A DNA stretch of 64,000 nucleotides, taken from Adineta ricciae (lineage: Eukaryota; Rotifera; Eurotatoria; Adinetida; Adinetidae). The position numbers were made by a program, and so were the translations under genes. Of the stretch, positions 25,591-38,980 are shown in pieces (the first letter of the stretch is position 1; each line of letters starts with the position of its first letter). The stretch covers positions 310,001 through 374,000 of the forward strand of contig CAJNOJ010000018.1 of the NCBI GenBank assembly GCA_905250025.1, read 5' to 3'. A model generated the notes under the pieces. It saw only the letters and a list, made by a program, of their open reading frames with translations, made no database searches and had not been told where the DNA came from.

Positions 25591-28500
25591 TCAAGTTTTC
25601 GCTACTTGTGAAAGTACTGGAAGAAAAAATTTTGGTGCGAGTTTAAGTGTAAGCAAATAAGGTTCATCATCTTCGTATTCGATATCTTCGGTAAAGATTT
25701 GACGGCGAAATGGATCGAGATACAGTTTGCGCATAGGATAATTCATATAACGGCCCATACTAAGTTCACCTGGTTCAAATCGATGTTCGTGCGGAACAAA
25801 GATTGCTGAAAGAGAAAGTAGAAGGAATTTATATGGGATGATTCGTTTGCAATCTGACTCTTACGATTTCGTTTGATAGGTCGATGGAAAACTGTATGTG
25901 ATTCACCCAAACGGCCTAGCGCAGCTTGTCTATTTGATAAGAAAAAAGGAGAAACAATCAAATGGAAGTATTTATCAATACGGATGAGTATTTTACTTAT
26001 TCAATTTTGGTAGAACAACAATTGTGTTGCTATCCATTTGTTCTTTCGCTTGGTTACGTTCAGTTATTTGTTCTTGTGTCATTTCTACGAAATAGTTAAT
26101 TGCTTCGATTGATGATAAATTGTTTGGATTCAAACGTGGTAATGAATTCAAAACGACTGTCAGCTTTTTGCCTTTCAATGTGGACTTTTTCTAAAGTATA
26201 AAATAGGTATTAAAATTAAATTTAAAAATTGTTGGAAAGGATTTTACCGTTAACGAAGTATTTCCAATCAATGCTCTCGATGTTGCATTGCTAATTTTCA
26301 CTTTTAAATCACCATTTCTCAATCGAAAATTCATGTCTTCAACATGAGTGCGAAATGCTTGTATCCACCTATTTTAATAAAAACATTCAATCTATCTTTC
26401 TGAACTGATTTCGAAAACATACTGTCGAAGCCATTCGTGTGATAATGTTTTTATCCCTGTTCGTCTGGGTTGGTTCACATCAAGTTCCCATAGTTTCCAG
26501 GAATCCATCTCTGCATAGAAGTAACTAAATGGGTCTTGCAGACCGCATTGATCGAACAGTTCTTTAACAATTGGTCTAATAGAAGAAAAAGTTTTCTAAA
26601 ACAATTTGCATATTAGAGGTATTTACCTAATTTGATCTCCGCCTTCTAAATACCAAAAGATCAACTCTCCGACCACATCCATAGTCATTTTGTTGATGAA
26701 AGTCAATAAACTAAGGTACAACAGAATGAATTCGACATCGTAAGTATCGTAAAAAGGAGGATTGAATTTGGTCAGTTGAAACAAAATTTTGTCGATTAAT
26801 GAATCTCGTGCCTGCGCAGTAATCGACGCTGAACGATAATAATTGTCAAGTTCATGTAAAACTGCATATCTATCTTCGACTGAACTAACCATATCCAGAC
26901 GGTGTAGGACATGAGCAGGAAACAAATCTTCGTCGCATGTTTCAAGAAATATCTGATTTCAACGAAGGAGATGAATTTAGTTTTGAATTTCATATATGAA
27001 GAGACATAAAACGTACTTCAACTTTAATCAATGGATATTGTTCGGCAAACCAATTCAGTTCCACAAGTTTCTCAATCAGACTTAGAAATGAAGGCGAGAA
27101 TTCTTTTGGAGTTTTTCGACGAACTTCAACTGTTTGAGTTGCTTCGTTAATAGTTGAGGTATATTCATCTATGACCGGAGTTGGTTCCCGTACAACTGGT
27201 GTGACTGGTTTACCAGTAGGTGTTTGAACTGATTTCACTGGTGAACTAGGTTTCTGAGCTGATTTTATTGGTGAGCCAGGTGTTCGTGGTGATTTTATTG
27301 GCGAAGCAGGCATTGGAGTTGGTTTAGCTGGTGACATAGGTGGCAACATAGGCGAATGTCGTGATGGAGTTTGCCGAGTTGATGCACGAGGTGCTCCTCT
27401 TGAACCTAACGGTTTCGCAACTTCCTGGAAAAACAGACTAAATTATATGAAAAAGGAAACAAATGTAGGAACTGGAATTCTACCGTTCGTTTGCCTTTCG
27501 CTGCGCTCGTGTCTTGTTCCGCAGATGTTTCTTCGGATAGTTGTTCCACTGGTTGCTGAGCAAGGCCAGTGAGTTGCTTCATATATTCACTCGGATCTTT
27601 TTGTTTCTCCTTACGATCAGATATATCATCGTCATCAACACCAAGTCTCTTTTTCATCATTGCTGCCATCAATTCCTGCCATTCGGCTTCTTCATCCTGA
27701 ATAACAATCAGATACAACACTCCTCTCTGTGTAGATTATCATTTTACATACCACGGGTTTATTTTCTTCAATGGCATGTAATTGTTGATCGGAGAGGACA
27801 GCTGGTTTCCATTCTTCTTGCTCAATCTTTTTAACTAAGACTGGTTCAGGCCAAAGTAACTTTGCCTAAATGAACGTTCGACAAAAGTAGTGCTTATCTT
27901 TACTATGAATTCGTTTGTCTCTTTCGTACCAAAACAGAATTCGGAACAGTTGTACCAGGACCATAATGAGGAGGACGTTGAGATGGTAAGGTGATTCTTT
28001 GTAAATTGTGTTCCAAAAGCTTCTTCGCTTCGTATCTATCTTGTTCTAATTTAGCAAGACGTATATCATCATCTGGAAATGGCAACGGCTCTCGATACTG
28101 CTGTTCAAGTTGGGATAGTTTCTGTTCTCGGTCTACGAACAATTTCGTGATTGGATCTGAATTCGCTTCCTTCAATGAGCGGAAGAATCCATTATCTGTA
28201 TCAATCATATATGGTTCAAGTTCTAAATCAAGTATTGAAAGTCAAACACAACAGTCATGGAAATGCCTTTCAGTGTACTTGTGGGTGGCGGACCAAATAA
28301 TTCTTCTTCTGTGATTTTATATTTATCTTCATCCAATAACTGAAAAAATATTTTAATGGAAAGCGAAAGTCATATATAAGATAGAAACTTACTCCTTGTT
28401 TAGGTTCTTTTAAAAACATTTTCATATACTCATCAAATGCTTCCTGTCGCAGTTTTGATGATACTTTGTATTTTTTCGTCCGTTGAAGTTTTCCTTCAGA

Positions 28501-31500
28501 AATCTGGACAATCTCTTCATCACGTTTCTCCAATTTTTCTAATTCCTAAAACATCTAATGCATTTATTAATCTCCTTCATCTGCTTCTTACTTCATTCTT
28601 GCGTTTCATCTGCTCTGCTAGTTTTTCATGGAATGCCGCAAGTTCCGCGTTTTCACGATTCGTACTAATCGCTCTATCTCACAACAGAAACAATGTTATC
28701 TGGATGAGCGAAATGAAATTCTACAAACATTTGATCGGCTTTATGGGCTTTTTTCAAACGAATAAGATCTTCGGACGACATACGAATCAATTGGGCTTCA
28801 TCGGCGTCTTCTCTTACTTTCTTTTCTGGTTTAGTCGGTGCAAATTGCATCGACACCGTTTTGAAAACAATTGCTTTCGGTAGATCTTGAATTTATGCAA
28901 TACTGTCATTGATTTTATCATGTCGTTCAGTGTACTTACACGATAAATGCGACATCTTGTAAAGATGATCACCGATACCAATAATTAAATCTCCTGAGTC
29001 GTTGATAAAATGCAACGAATGGATATTATCGTGAATAATAATCATTCTTCAAGATAATAGAGAGTGAATTAATATATGCACAAGTCGCAAACTTATCATT
29101 GCAAACCTGATCAATTGATTTTCACCATTCCAAATACGTAACGTTCCATCAAGACTACCCGTCGCTAATAATTTCAATTTCGAGCAAGTTGATACTGCAG
29201 TTATTTTATCACAATGATCATTGTCCGGCGAATGATCATATCGTTCTATATAGAAATCTCCAATCAACAATCATCCTGCAAATCAACTTACCGTTGTTAT
29301 CCAAACTATACAGCATTAACGAATGTGTCATAGTTGTTTCATCTCGAAAAGCTACAGCAAGTGAATTTCTCAACACAGTCAAATGAATGGGTTGTATAGC
29401 ACAGAAGATCGAACGAGTGACAGCAAGCGATTCTATAGCATAGGGAAATACTCGCCAAATGCGAATAATCAGATCTAAATTAGTCAAAACTAGACAGTAG
29501 TTGAAGAAAATCTGTCATATTACCAACGCCACAGGAGATAATTTGATCGGCACTGGAGTTAGCGATCACTTCAACAACTGGCCGACTCGAATGCATCTAA
29601 ATCAAATCGTTCAATTTCGTTTCTTACTTTTCTATCTAAACATACATCCAACGAAAAATCAATCTCTCCAGTATCCCATTTCAATACTGCCACTCGGCCA
29701 TTGCTTAGTCCAGCAATTAGCAACGTTCGACTAAAACCTCGAACACCAACTTGAATCAGATCGATACTTGGTTTTGTCACTAAAGCTTTAAACGCCGGTG
29801 ATTGATCCATACTGCCCTGAGCAATGTATTCGTATATGACCAAGGCATTAATTGTATCTGAATATATGGAAAAGATGCATTTTCTATGAATACAACGCAT
29901 TACAAGAGTCTCACACTCGGTGGCTTCGAACTGTTGAACGATTCTACATGGATTTAACGATGTATCTGCTTTGAGTATTGTTGTACCATTAGTCACGAAC
30001 AAGGTGTCTGCAATCGAATGACATTTACCCGTGAGAAGTTGACAATTTCTAAAACCTAGTCTTACTCTGAGCAATTGCGTATGCACATGACGTTGCTTCA
30101 AAATTCACACTGTAAATTAGACTTGTTAAAACATCACCAGTAGCACATGCAACTATTCGTACAGTTGAATCTTTACATAAGAGGACCGATCGAACAGGGT
30201 AATCCGGATGTGTTGTGCATAGAATTTTAAAAATCGGTGCACTAAACGCAGAGATTTCAAGTTAGGGCTTTTTTACTTTTTGTTGTTTCTCAACAAACCC
30301 GACGAAAGTTAAAAAATCACAATAATGTTTCACACACCACAACTGCAAACATTTCGTTGATTTAACAACAAACTTTTCATAACTCAATGTCACATTCATC
30401 TCCGCTATCGGCTCAGGAACATGAATTCTAAATCCAATCACGAATACATCTATCATTAACAAGAGATCAACTTACACATCAACTACATCACCATATTCAA
30501 GACTCCATACACGAATTGTCCGGTCTTGACTACTGGAAATCAAATACGGTCCAAAGGGATGTTTACTTAAGTACAATATTCGATCTTGATGACCAATATA
30601 AGCATATATAATAAACCATCGGTTATCCCAGACTTTAACTGAAAAAAAAAACAAACCACAATGAATCTCAGCAATGTCTTTATGAAAACAAACTTGAGCC
30701 GTCTCGGCCAGCAGTGACAAGAACATCACGTTGATCAATGTATATCATGGCTACAATTGGTCGAACATGTAGATCCTGTTTTGTATGAATAAGTTGTCCT
30801 TCTCCACCGATATTGTACGTCTACATTCATTAAAAAGAAAATACTAGAAAGCAAGAAAAATCGTTAACAAATACCAAAACATCAAAACCAGCTGTAGCAA
30901 ACAAACGTTGCATAGAACCATCTGTTTGTTCAGCAGCTAAGATATTCAAATTCAAATCTGCTGGCACATTTTGACACTCGAATTTCGGTACGAGATGTTT
31001 TCGATTGAAACGAAATAACCAAACCTAATACAAACGCCTATTTTTCATTCATCTGCATTTGAAAAACATTTCTACATACAGTAAGAGCTCCTTTTCCACA
31101 AGTAAATACATCAGACGTTTTGTCATTATAGCTCAAATCAGTAATCTGATATTCGCAAGTCGATGTCGATAAGATTTCTATATTTGCATTTAAAACATGA
31201 AGTTCTTTCCCATCACGTGTCCAGGCAACAAATTCATCTTCATTTATACAATAGAATAATTGATCAAATTGAAAATTCACTTTAAACTTTTTATATATTC
31301 GCCCATCGGAGTAATACACGCGAACAGTTTGATCATGATCAACACTAACGATTTCCTACATTTGCATCCAAATATAAACCAACGTCAGGAATCCCATACA
31401 CACAGACTTACCTTTTTCTTAATATTGAACGCAATACATTTGACTTGAATATCATGATTCATATTCCGAATGAAATGCAAACCATGAGATCGTTCTATGT

Positions 31501-31782
31501 CTAGATACAAATCCGATATTTCACAGAAGTCACCGAATTGACTTTTAAGCAAAGTGTACCTGTGTCATCTGCACGTGCAACCGCATCAATCGTTCGTCGT
31601 ATCGAGCATCGTAACAATCTCCACAAGTATTGCGTTCGATTTTCACCCCATTTCACTGGTGCTATGGATAATTTCGTTCTATAGGTACTATAATTCGATT
31701 GAGCACGAGACGCTGCTGGTGTGACTTCATCAACTGTTGTCTGTGAGTTCTCTGGGATGATATCACTTTCGTCGCTCGTCAT
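25591..31782 (-). CDS. Large WD40-repeat protein, WDR97-like (tentative)
   Basis: This 6.2 kb region reads as one chain of many exons, about 1,500 residues. It begins with MTSDESDIIPENSQTT and has WD40 blades along 29-31.5 kb: VDHDQTVRVYYSD, TAGRDGSIKVWDNRW, LISSSQDRTIRVWSLEYG and LATGSLDGTLRIWNGENQ. A charged helical part follows (RLAKLEQDRYEAKKLLEHNL, EEAEWQELMAAMMKKRLG), then a Pro/Lys repeat (SPIKSPRTPGSPIKS, about 27200-27340). The alpha-helical C-terminal region has FPAHVLHRLDMVSSVEDRYA and WKLWELDVNQPRRTGIKT, and ends PVLSQVAKT. The architecture of two WD40 propellers plus a long helical tail resembles WDR97/WDR87-type proteins thought to act in cilia; that assignment is from memory. 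Individual exon borders were mostly not fixed, and two adjacent genes instead of one cannot be excluded. Confidence 0.65.
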
Positions 31783-31994
31783 AGCTTTTTTAAGTCAAAC
31801 GAAGATTGAAGTTTTTTTGAAATTTTATTTCTTTTCTTCCAGAACCAATCACGACAAAATTGCCACCATTTACATTCAACATTCATAACTATTGCTAAGC
31901 AGCAAACAAATTCCGAAGAAAAGAAAATTTACATTGTGCACAGGCAAAGAAAGAAGAAAAATTAGATCTGACATTTACAAAATAAGAATTCTTA

Positions 31995-32744
31995 TTAGAT
32001 TCGAGTATTTTTCTCCGATTTATCGTATTGTTGAACACGATACTTTTTATCTGTTGTGCTTGTCACTATATCTGGTTTGAAATTCATATTCTAAATCAAA
32101 TACAAGACGATCAGTTCTATTACATGAACATTAAACACTCTTACTTGAATGAAAGCTTCTTTCTGTCTACTCTTGGGTTTCAATACTGAAGCGATCATTT
32201 CTTGTAATAATTGAGCACCTAAAACGAGACGTACACATATCGAAACAATTGATTTTGAGAGATCTTACCTTTTTCTTCGTCATAATCTTCTTCTTCATCG
32301 TCATGGTTATTATTTTGTTGAAGTCGAGTCTAAAATATTCGACATAGAATTGAGTTGAAGCGAAAGAACAAATGAATTACTGGAATTGTGTCTTGTTCAT
32401 TGTCTTTATTTTCTTTTCTGGTCGCTGCTAGCTTATGGATGCGTTTTAATCTTTGTTGAACATCATCGTTCGTCGAAAGATTTTCATTGCAACGATTACT
32501 TGATATTGAACGTAAAGAAATTGCACTAAGCGCACTATTAATCGACGAAGTTTCATCCGCTTCTTCGCAACGAAAAACTTTGATTTCATCTGACAATGGT
32601 TCTATATTTTCATACATGTTAAATGTACGAAACGAATCGTTCATTTTCAAGACTTCGTTTAGAACTAAACATTGAACAAAACGTTGAGAGAAATCTGGAG
32701 AACAACTTCTCATTACCTTTCGTTTGATTTGGATTGTTGGCCAT
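31995..32744 (-). CDS. Small acidic protein of unknown function
   Basis: Five exons can be joined in phase: a short first exon (MANNPNQTKG), then VLNEVLKMNDSFRTFNMYEN through a Ser/Arg region (SALSAISLRSISSN) and RLKRIHKLAATRKEN. Next are an acidic piece HDDEEEDYDEEKG, then AQLLQEMIASVLKPKSRQKE and finally NMNFKPDIVTSTTDKKYRV to the stop at 31995. The total is about 190 residues. No known domain, signal peptide or membrane segment was recognised. The upstream start at 32744 is supported by a GTAATG donor right after the first ten codons. It lies just upstream of the WD40 gene in the same orientation. Confidence 0.55.
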
Positions 32745-33494
32745 TAGAAAGACAATTGTCGATGTGTATGTATGTCTGAAATGCAATCGGACAAATGTTT
32801 GGATTAAAACAATGGATAGAAATGAATAGGACAACCGTTACATGCCCTCTGTATATTGTTCTCTTTCATCTTTTTTTTCTCCTTTCTGTTCTACATGTAC
32901 GTATTCGCAGCTTGACGGCGGCGGACGCGGCGGATGAAGAAAAAAAAAAGAAGCAAATGACCAGCGTTTGTTTTGCGCGTTTCTGTAAGGTAAGATAATA
33001 TTTGATGTTTAAAAAAAGAAGCGATTCCATACACTTGTGAAGATCATTGAGACATAGGAGAAAATGATTGGCTATGGTTTCTTTTTAGATACCAATTAAG
33101 TTGAAAAGGACCAGATGTTTCAAATTAGTTTCATCAATTTATTAATCTCGTGAATTTGAAAATGCTTATTCGAGATAAAGCAAACTATGTGGACTGTAAT
33201 CATCTGATTTGTATGGTTCATTCATTGATATCTATGTAGATGCGAAAACTACGTAAATCATCTGGCTAGTAGAAACAAAATATAGAAATACTCATTGAGA
33301 AATAGATAAGAAACGAAATCAATATCACATTCACATCACCGGACGCATGACTTTCAATATAGGAGATAAAAAGAAAGAAAACGACTAGTGAAGTGCAATA
33401 GCAATAACAAGAACAGCAATGTATAACTGTTTCTATCACAAAATGTATGCACAAGTGTCATCACAGAGAAAATATACAATGAAGAAGAATGAAA
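32745..33494. other. Intergenic
   Basis: Between two minus-strand genes. An open frame on plus (32795-32998) starts with a hydrophobic stretch but is otherwise low in complexity and unsupported. Confidence 0.45.
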
Positions 33495-35475
33495 TTATTT
33501 GTTGCATTGATTTTCTTTACAATTGGCATTTGAGATGATCGAATCGGATTTGAAGACGTCAAATGTTGTCGAAAATAAATGATTGAATTGGCTTTCGTGA
33601 CGAGCAACCAATGTAATTTTGTTATCTATATTGTTTGTTGACCAGTACAACCAACACCAGAGGATAGTTCGAATTTTTCGAGTCGTTATACGTAACACAC
33701 GTAAGGATTCGGCTAATTGTAAAATATCTAAGTTTTGAGAGAGAAAAAATTCTTTTGTTCTTTCGAACAACGAAAGACGGTAAAGACTTTTACTTTTTTC
33801 ATCTGATAAACGTGCTTCAGCAATGCGAAATTTTTCTGTAGCATTGTTAATTTCTTGTCGACGTCGATCTCGAACTGTATTAATAGCAGTAAACCATTCA
33901 TCGAGAGTTTGTCGTGTTGCTTCACTATCTTGAAGACTGATATTTTCTTTGATTCGTTCATGTAAACGAATAATCTACAAGAAAAACGTCGAATTGTTGA
34001 ACACGAAACGTTCTTCTTACTCGATTGTATTCATAATAGTATTCAGCAATCAAACGATCCACACGTGATGGATTGTTTAAAACAGTTGTATTTGTAACAT
34101 CCGTGGCAGATGATGAAGTCTTATGTAAAATTTGAATACCAATTTTGGATTCAGTCTAAATAACACGTTCGTTTCTTGTTTGAAATGTTCAATCAACTTA
34201 CTTCAGCGTAACTATCTCGTATGTAATTGAGTTGTTCGGAACATTTCTCAATAGCAATATCTACAGAAAGAAAATGATATCAATATCGAGAATGACTTCT
34301 GACTTACGTAGTGTATTTGTGACACCAGTTCGTCTGAAATAATGAATATACATTTTCATTTATGAATTAGGAAGATTCGATATGAGAATTAGTAACAAAG
34401 ACTAGACTATTAAACAAGCGAAGTGGGAACAATAATCATTCAATACCTGTTAGATCGATAGTAACTAAATGAAAGATGATGTAAAAATATTCAATCGAAA
34501 ACACAGATGAGTTTCATACTTCATTTCTTGATTTGAAGTAATAGATGATGGTAGATTGACATCATTCATCGATATTGTATCATCTAGATATAAATTAGCC
34601 ATTGACGATTGTTGTCGAGAATAGTTTTGTTGTTGGTTGAATGTCGGTAATGATGATGAGGAACTTGACAATGGCAAGAATTGTTGATTAAGATTAGTAC
34701 AATCATTATTGTTACGATTTATACGTTCATGTAAAGACAATGAACCCGAACTAGGTTGTAAGCCAATCATCTGACGAAATTTTTGCAATGGAATATTTTG
34801 AACAAGGGAATTCACACTATGATTGTCACCTTTACGTAATAAAACTTGGACGTCTTTTGGAGAGTAATGTTGGAATGGGTAATTATCTTGATATTCAGAA
34901 AAAAGAAGCACCGAAGATGTTATGTCGAGTAGGAAGAAGAAAAATAGACCTACCTGGAATATTACGTAGAGAACCACTTCCAGATACGAATGATGAACTA
35001 AAACGAGAGAATGCTGAGATTGAGTTTGTAATTCGCAAGAAAACAATCGTACTTCTTCGCGCGATACATATGTTGATCGTCTTTCTGCAATATAAATGTT
35101 GAGAGAATTCCATGTGGTTGGTGTTCGCTACTTTCTTCGACAATATTCGATACTATTTGATTGAGATTAGCTGACCTACATAACCACCAATCTTCATTCT
35201 TATTACCGTCGAAGAGTATCTTCTCTTACCTCATTTCCGTTGGAAAATGAACGCTATTATTCAAAAATTTATCTCCATTTCCGCTCGATGATAAACTATA
35301 ATGATCCATATGTCCACTTTCGTTCAAACTCCATGTTGAATTTTGTTGCAAATATGCTCGTAAAACTCGATCGTCAATCTGGAGAATATATGAATCACAA
35401 TTCAATCATTGGAGAACGAGTGAACATTGCTCTTACCATGGTTGATGCAGATGTTTGCAAGGGCGATGAGAGCAT
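33495..35475 (-). CDS. Coiled-coil protein of unknown function
   Basis: The N-terminal part starts with MLSSPLQTSASTM, joined in phase to IDDRVLRAYLQQNSTWSLNE and then SANLNQIVSNIVEESSEHQ. A Ser/Gln/Asn-rich middle (34540-34900) includes LPLSSSSSSLPTFNQQQNYS. The C-terminal half is helical and charged, with DIAIEKCSEQLNYIRDSYAE, VDRLIAEYYYEYNRIIRLHE and EEINNATEK-type heptads (DRRRQEINNATEKFRIAEAR). It ends with IRTILWCWLYWSTNNID and NANCKENQCNK. The Trp-rich hydrophobic patch is too short to be a sure membrane segment. The total is about 430 residues. I do not recognise the family. The start is the first plausible ATG; an upstream exon is possible. Confidence 0.55.
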
Positions 35476-35891
35476 ATTTGAATCTGAAGAAATGATAATG
35501 TATAGAATATTTCTCTCCGTTTTTTCTTTCCTTCAATTTTTTTTATGAATATTTATAGAAGTGAAAAAGAAAAAAAGGTCTTAGTGTAATGTATCCATAA
35601 CAAACATAAAACATTGAAAACTAACGGACAGTTAATTGATTCGAATATGTGAAGTATTGATCAGACTTCAATAAGTAATCCTTCGCGAACATCGATGAAA
35701 ACGTGCACAACGATTTGAATGGAGCAAATCGTTTAGATTACACAAAGAAATTTTCAAGAAACTGAACACTTTCGAACTGGATCTCAAGTGACATCTGTTT
35801 CTCTTTCCTATTCGTTATTTCTCTTGAAATATTCATACGTAGTCAATTGTTGATCAAGAAGAAAGAGTATCATTGTAGTAAAAAGAAGAAA
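35476..35891. other. Shared upstream region of two divergent genes
   Basis: It separates the starts of the coiled-coil gene (-) and UNC-50 (+), so it should hold both promoters. No specific element is recognisable. Confidence 0.5.
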
Positions 35892-37037
35892 ATGTACGTT
35901 CCAATGTCACCTCCGCCTGTGTTGACTTCAAATACTACAAATAATTCGACTTCATTGAATGTTGGAGATAATCCATCGTCACAATCGATCTTCGATCGAC
36001 ATAGTGCTGCAGCGAAACGCTACAAATACCTTCGACGTTTGTTAAAATTTCGACAAATGGATTTTGAATTTGCTATCTGGCAGATCATTCATTTGTTCAT
36101 AGCACCACAAAAGGTCTTTCGCGCATTTCAATATCGAAAACGTATGTTTGACAATGGAATTCAATCTACTAAACGAAATTCTCCTTTTTTTAAGAAACAA
36201 AGAATCAATGGGCAAGAGATGATCCAGCATTTCTCGTTCTTCTCATGGTTTTCCTTGTTGGTAAGAATATTGAATGAATAAAACACCAAGAATGACTCCT
36301 TCTGTTCTTGATTGTAGTTTCATCGATTATTATTGGACTTGTGCTTGGAATGGGATTTTTCGGTATTATCAAACTTGTACTTTGGGTAGTTTTAGTCGAT
36401 TGTGTATTAGTTGGACTTCTAATATCGACGATCTATTGGTATGTTAATAGATATTTGAAGCCAAAAAAGACTTCGCACATTTGTAAACATGATTTACGAA
36501 GTAAGATTTTACTTTTTGTCTTGTATAGGTATATTGCCAATCGATATTTGATTGCAAATCCGAAATCTAATCTCGATGTTGAATGGGCATACTGTTTTGA
36601 TGTTCATCTCAATGCTGTCTTACCTCTACTTACTATTTTACATATTGGTCAACTACCTTTTCTTAACTGTAAGTCGAAGTTGTGTGTTAGAAACGAATTC
36701 AATGTATGAAATTCACGTCTCTATTTAGCATTTGCGGTGAATACTGGATTCTTCTATTGTCTGTTTGGTAATACTGTATGGGCTATTGCTACTGGCTATT
36801 ACGTTTATATATTATTTCTTGGCTTTAGTGGTATGATAACACTGAATTTCAATCTGTTAAGATTCTCATTTCATTTCTGTTTTAGCACTTCCATTTCTTC
36901 GCAATGTCCATGTGCTTTTGTACCCCTTGACGGGTCTTCTTCTCGTTTATATTCTTTCAATTCTTGTACAATGGAATTTCACTCAAATGATCGTTACATT
37001 TTACGAATATCGTGTGGGTCATAAACGGTTACCATAG
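35892..37037 (+). CDS. UNC50: UNC-50 family Golgi membrane protein
   Basis: Six exons (35892-36141, 36195-36260, 36318-36438, 36529-36668, 36729-36830, 36886-37037) join in phase to 276 residues, the usual size. Clear family signatures are YLRRLLKFRQMDFEFAIWQ, RKQTKNQWARDDPAFLVLL, DMGFF-like GMGFFGIIKLVLWVVLVDC, LDVEWAYCFDVHLNAVLPLL, GNTVWAIATGYYVYILFLGF and WNFTQMIVTFYEYRVGHKR. The protein has five to six membrane helices. UNC-50/GMH1 proteins sit in the Golgi, interact with Arf exchange factors, and in nematodes are needed for nicotinic acetylcholine receptor traffic. The N-terminal 40 residues are Ser/Thr/Asn-rich and poorly conserved. An in-frame ATG at 35847 would add 15 lysine-rich residues; MYVPMS was preferred. 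Confidence 0.96.
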
Positions 37038-37293
37038 TCGAACATACATATATGTACAGTATTTTCCTTTGCTCTAAGTGTTATTTATCATCTTTGCGTT
37101 TTTTTTCTTGGTTGTTTTCATTTTGCGAAAGAAAAGGATAAAATGTGATCTTCGTCATTAGTCCAGAAGAACAAATACACTTAAATGATTTTGTCTTTTT
37201 GTCAAAATGTCATCGGATATGAAAATCAGTTTGATTATTTGAGGAATTCCTGACGGACAGTTTGACGATCTGTTCCAGAAAACAATGTAACGT

Positions 37294-37365
37294 GGTCCTA
37301 TGGTGTAGCGGTTAGCACTTTGGACTTTGAATCCAGCGACCCCAGTTCAAATCTGGGTAGGACCT
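37294..37365 (+). tRNA. tRNA-Gln (anticodon TTG)
   Basis: 72 nt with a full cloverleaf: acceptor GGTCCTA pairs with TAGGACC, the D arm carries GTGTAGCGGTTAGCAC (box A), the anticodon loop is CTTTGAA and the T arm CCCAGTTCAAATCTGGG (box B). It matches the eukaryotic tRNA-Gln-TTG pattern closely. There is no intron, and CCA is not encoded. Confidence 0.97.
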
Positions 37366-37366
37366 C

Positions 37367-37374
37367 TTTTTTTT
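37367..37374 (+). terminator. RNA polymerase III T-run terminator
   Basis: A run of eight T residues lies one base after the end of the mature tRNA-Gln, the normal polymerase III stop signal. Confidence 0.85.
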
Positions 37375-37710
37375 CTCTTTCCTGTGCCTTTTGTATAGTC
37401 ATGGACAGAACGAGAAAAAATGGAAGGCCAATAAACAACGATGGAAAGCAAAATCTGACGTCATTGGTTGTGTACTGTCTCGCATAGAAAAATCAACACA
37501 GAAATAAGTGTTTTTCATCGATTTACCCGTTGAAAGTGAGAATTCTAAGTGTGATAAATGCCTTTCTGTATTGAATTTTTTTGTTTCTGTTGCAGTTTTC
37601 ATCTGTCCTGTTCGAATTTTCCTCGTAAAGATGGATAATCGTTCTCTCACAAACGATCTTTCCATTTAGACTATCGAGCAGTATTTCTTCAACACGAAAC
37701 ACAGTTAATC

Positions 37711-38665
37711 ATGTGGCGTTTAGCTAATTCGGTATACCGTGCTTTTCGGAATACAGCTACTCATCGTTGCTCTCAAGATGCTATTGTTTCAATAACAACT
37801 ATTTATAATACAGATGACGATTCGAATACCAAAAAGTAGGAATGAAGTTACTTTTCCATCGGATAGAGTATTTTAAATGCGTTTTTTTTCTAGCGAACAA
37901 GAATGTTTATTGGAAAGAAAACATGATATTCATCAAATATTAGCGAACAATCAATTTTCGTATAAAAATATTGAAAAACTGCAAGATCAGTTGAAGAATA
38001 TCTCATTACAAAAGGTTCCAATACAAAAGATCGATGTAGTTAAAGTTGTTGAGGCTCCAAAATTAGAACCTATTATCAACCAGGATGAATCAGATTTGAA
38101 ATCTGAACAAACGCTTGATTCACTACTCAAAACCGACGAAACTTGTATGAAAACAATTAAAGAATTAAATACCTTGCATGAAGAGACTATGTCGATGATT
38201 AATCTTGAAATTGCTCTCGATGCTCTCGAATCCGGTAACGTTCAACTTGGTTTTGAAGCTCTTCAAGCAAGTGCAAAAAATGGAATCAATGCCGCAGCTC
38301 TATACAACCTTGGTATTTGTTACGAGCAAGGTATTGGTGTGAAACAAGATCGAGCTAAGGTAGAATATTTCGTGTAAACGCTGAAATTCTAATGATATCT
38401 TAATTAGGCATGCGATTACTATTGTTGGGCAGCTGATTTAGGTCACATGAACGCTCAATATAGTTTAACTCGTCTTTCAAATCGTATTGATCTTAGCGAT
38501 AGCAAAGAGAATACGTCCAGTGAAATTTCATCTAAAAATTCTGCTACACCAAAGCGGAAGACACGTTTTCGTTTGTCCTTATTAGATAATTATCTCGACG
38601 ATCAATCATTTCATAATGATCATCCATATGAATCGAAAGATCTGACAGTGGCGTGCTTGCTGTAG
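37711..38665 (+). CDS. DELE1-like mitochondrial protein with Sel1 repeats
   Basis: Three exons (37711-37835, 37894-38359, 38408-38665) give 282 residues. The N-terminus MWRLANSVYRAFRNTATHR is basic and amphipathic, like a mitochondrial presequence, and resembles human DELE1 (MWRLPGLLGRALPRT). A divergent middle follows, then Sel1-type helical repeats: SGNVQLGFEALQASAKNGIN, AAALYNLGICYEQGIGVKQD and AKACDYYCWAADLGHMNAQY. In mammals DELE1 carries mitochondrial stress signals to the kinase HRI by leaving the organelle. This protein is about half the mammalian length and has only two or so repeats, so the shared function is an inference. The family could also be another mitochondrial Sel1 protein. 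Confidence 0.65.
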
Positions 38666-38980
38666 ATGTGGAACGATGGTATTCAATAGAATATGAAATT
38701 GACGACAAAAGTCATGGTCTGGACAATCCAAAACATCGAAGAAGGCTGAAAAAAAGCCGAAATAGTATTTTATTTAATACTTAGCTAATTCATGAGAGTC
38801 CTCTGTAGCGTAGAGGATGTCGTATTTTTTCATATGGATGTGTTTGTTATTACGTAAAATAAAAAAAATGAGTAAATCGTTGATTTTGTTGGTATCCCAT
38901 CTTCGAAATTCAGTTTTCTTATCGAACTGTCAGTATTTGCGAAGTCGAAAGACACATCGAATGAAGTTCTTTCAAAGCGT

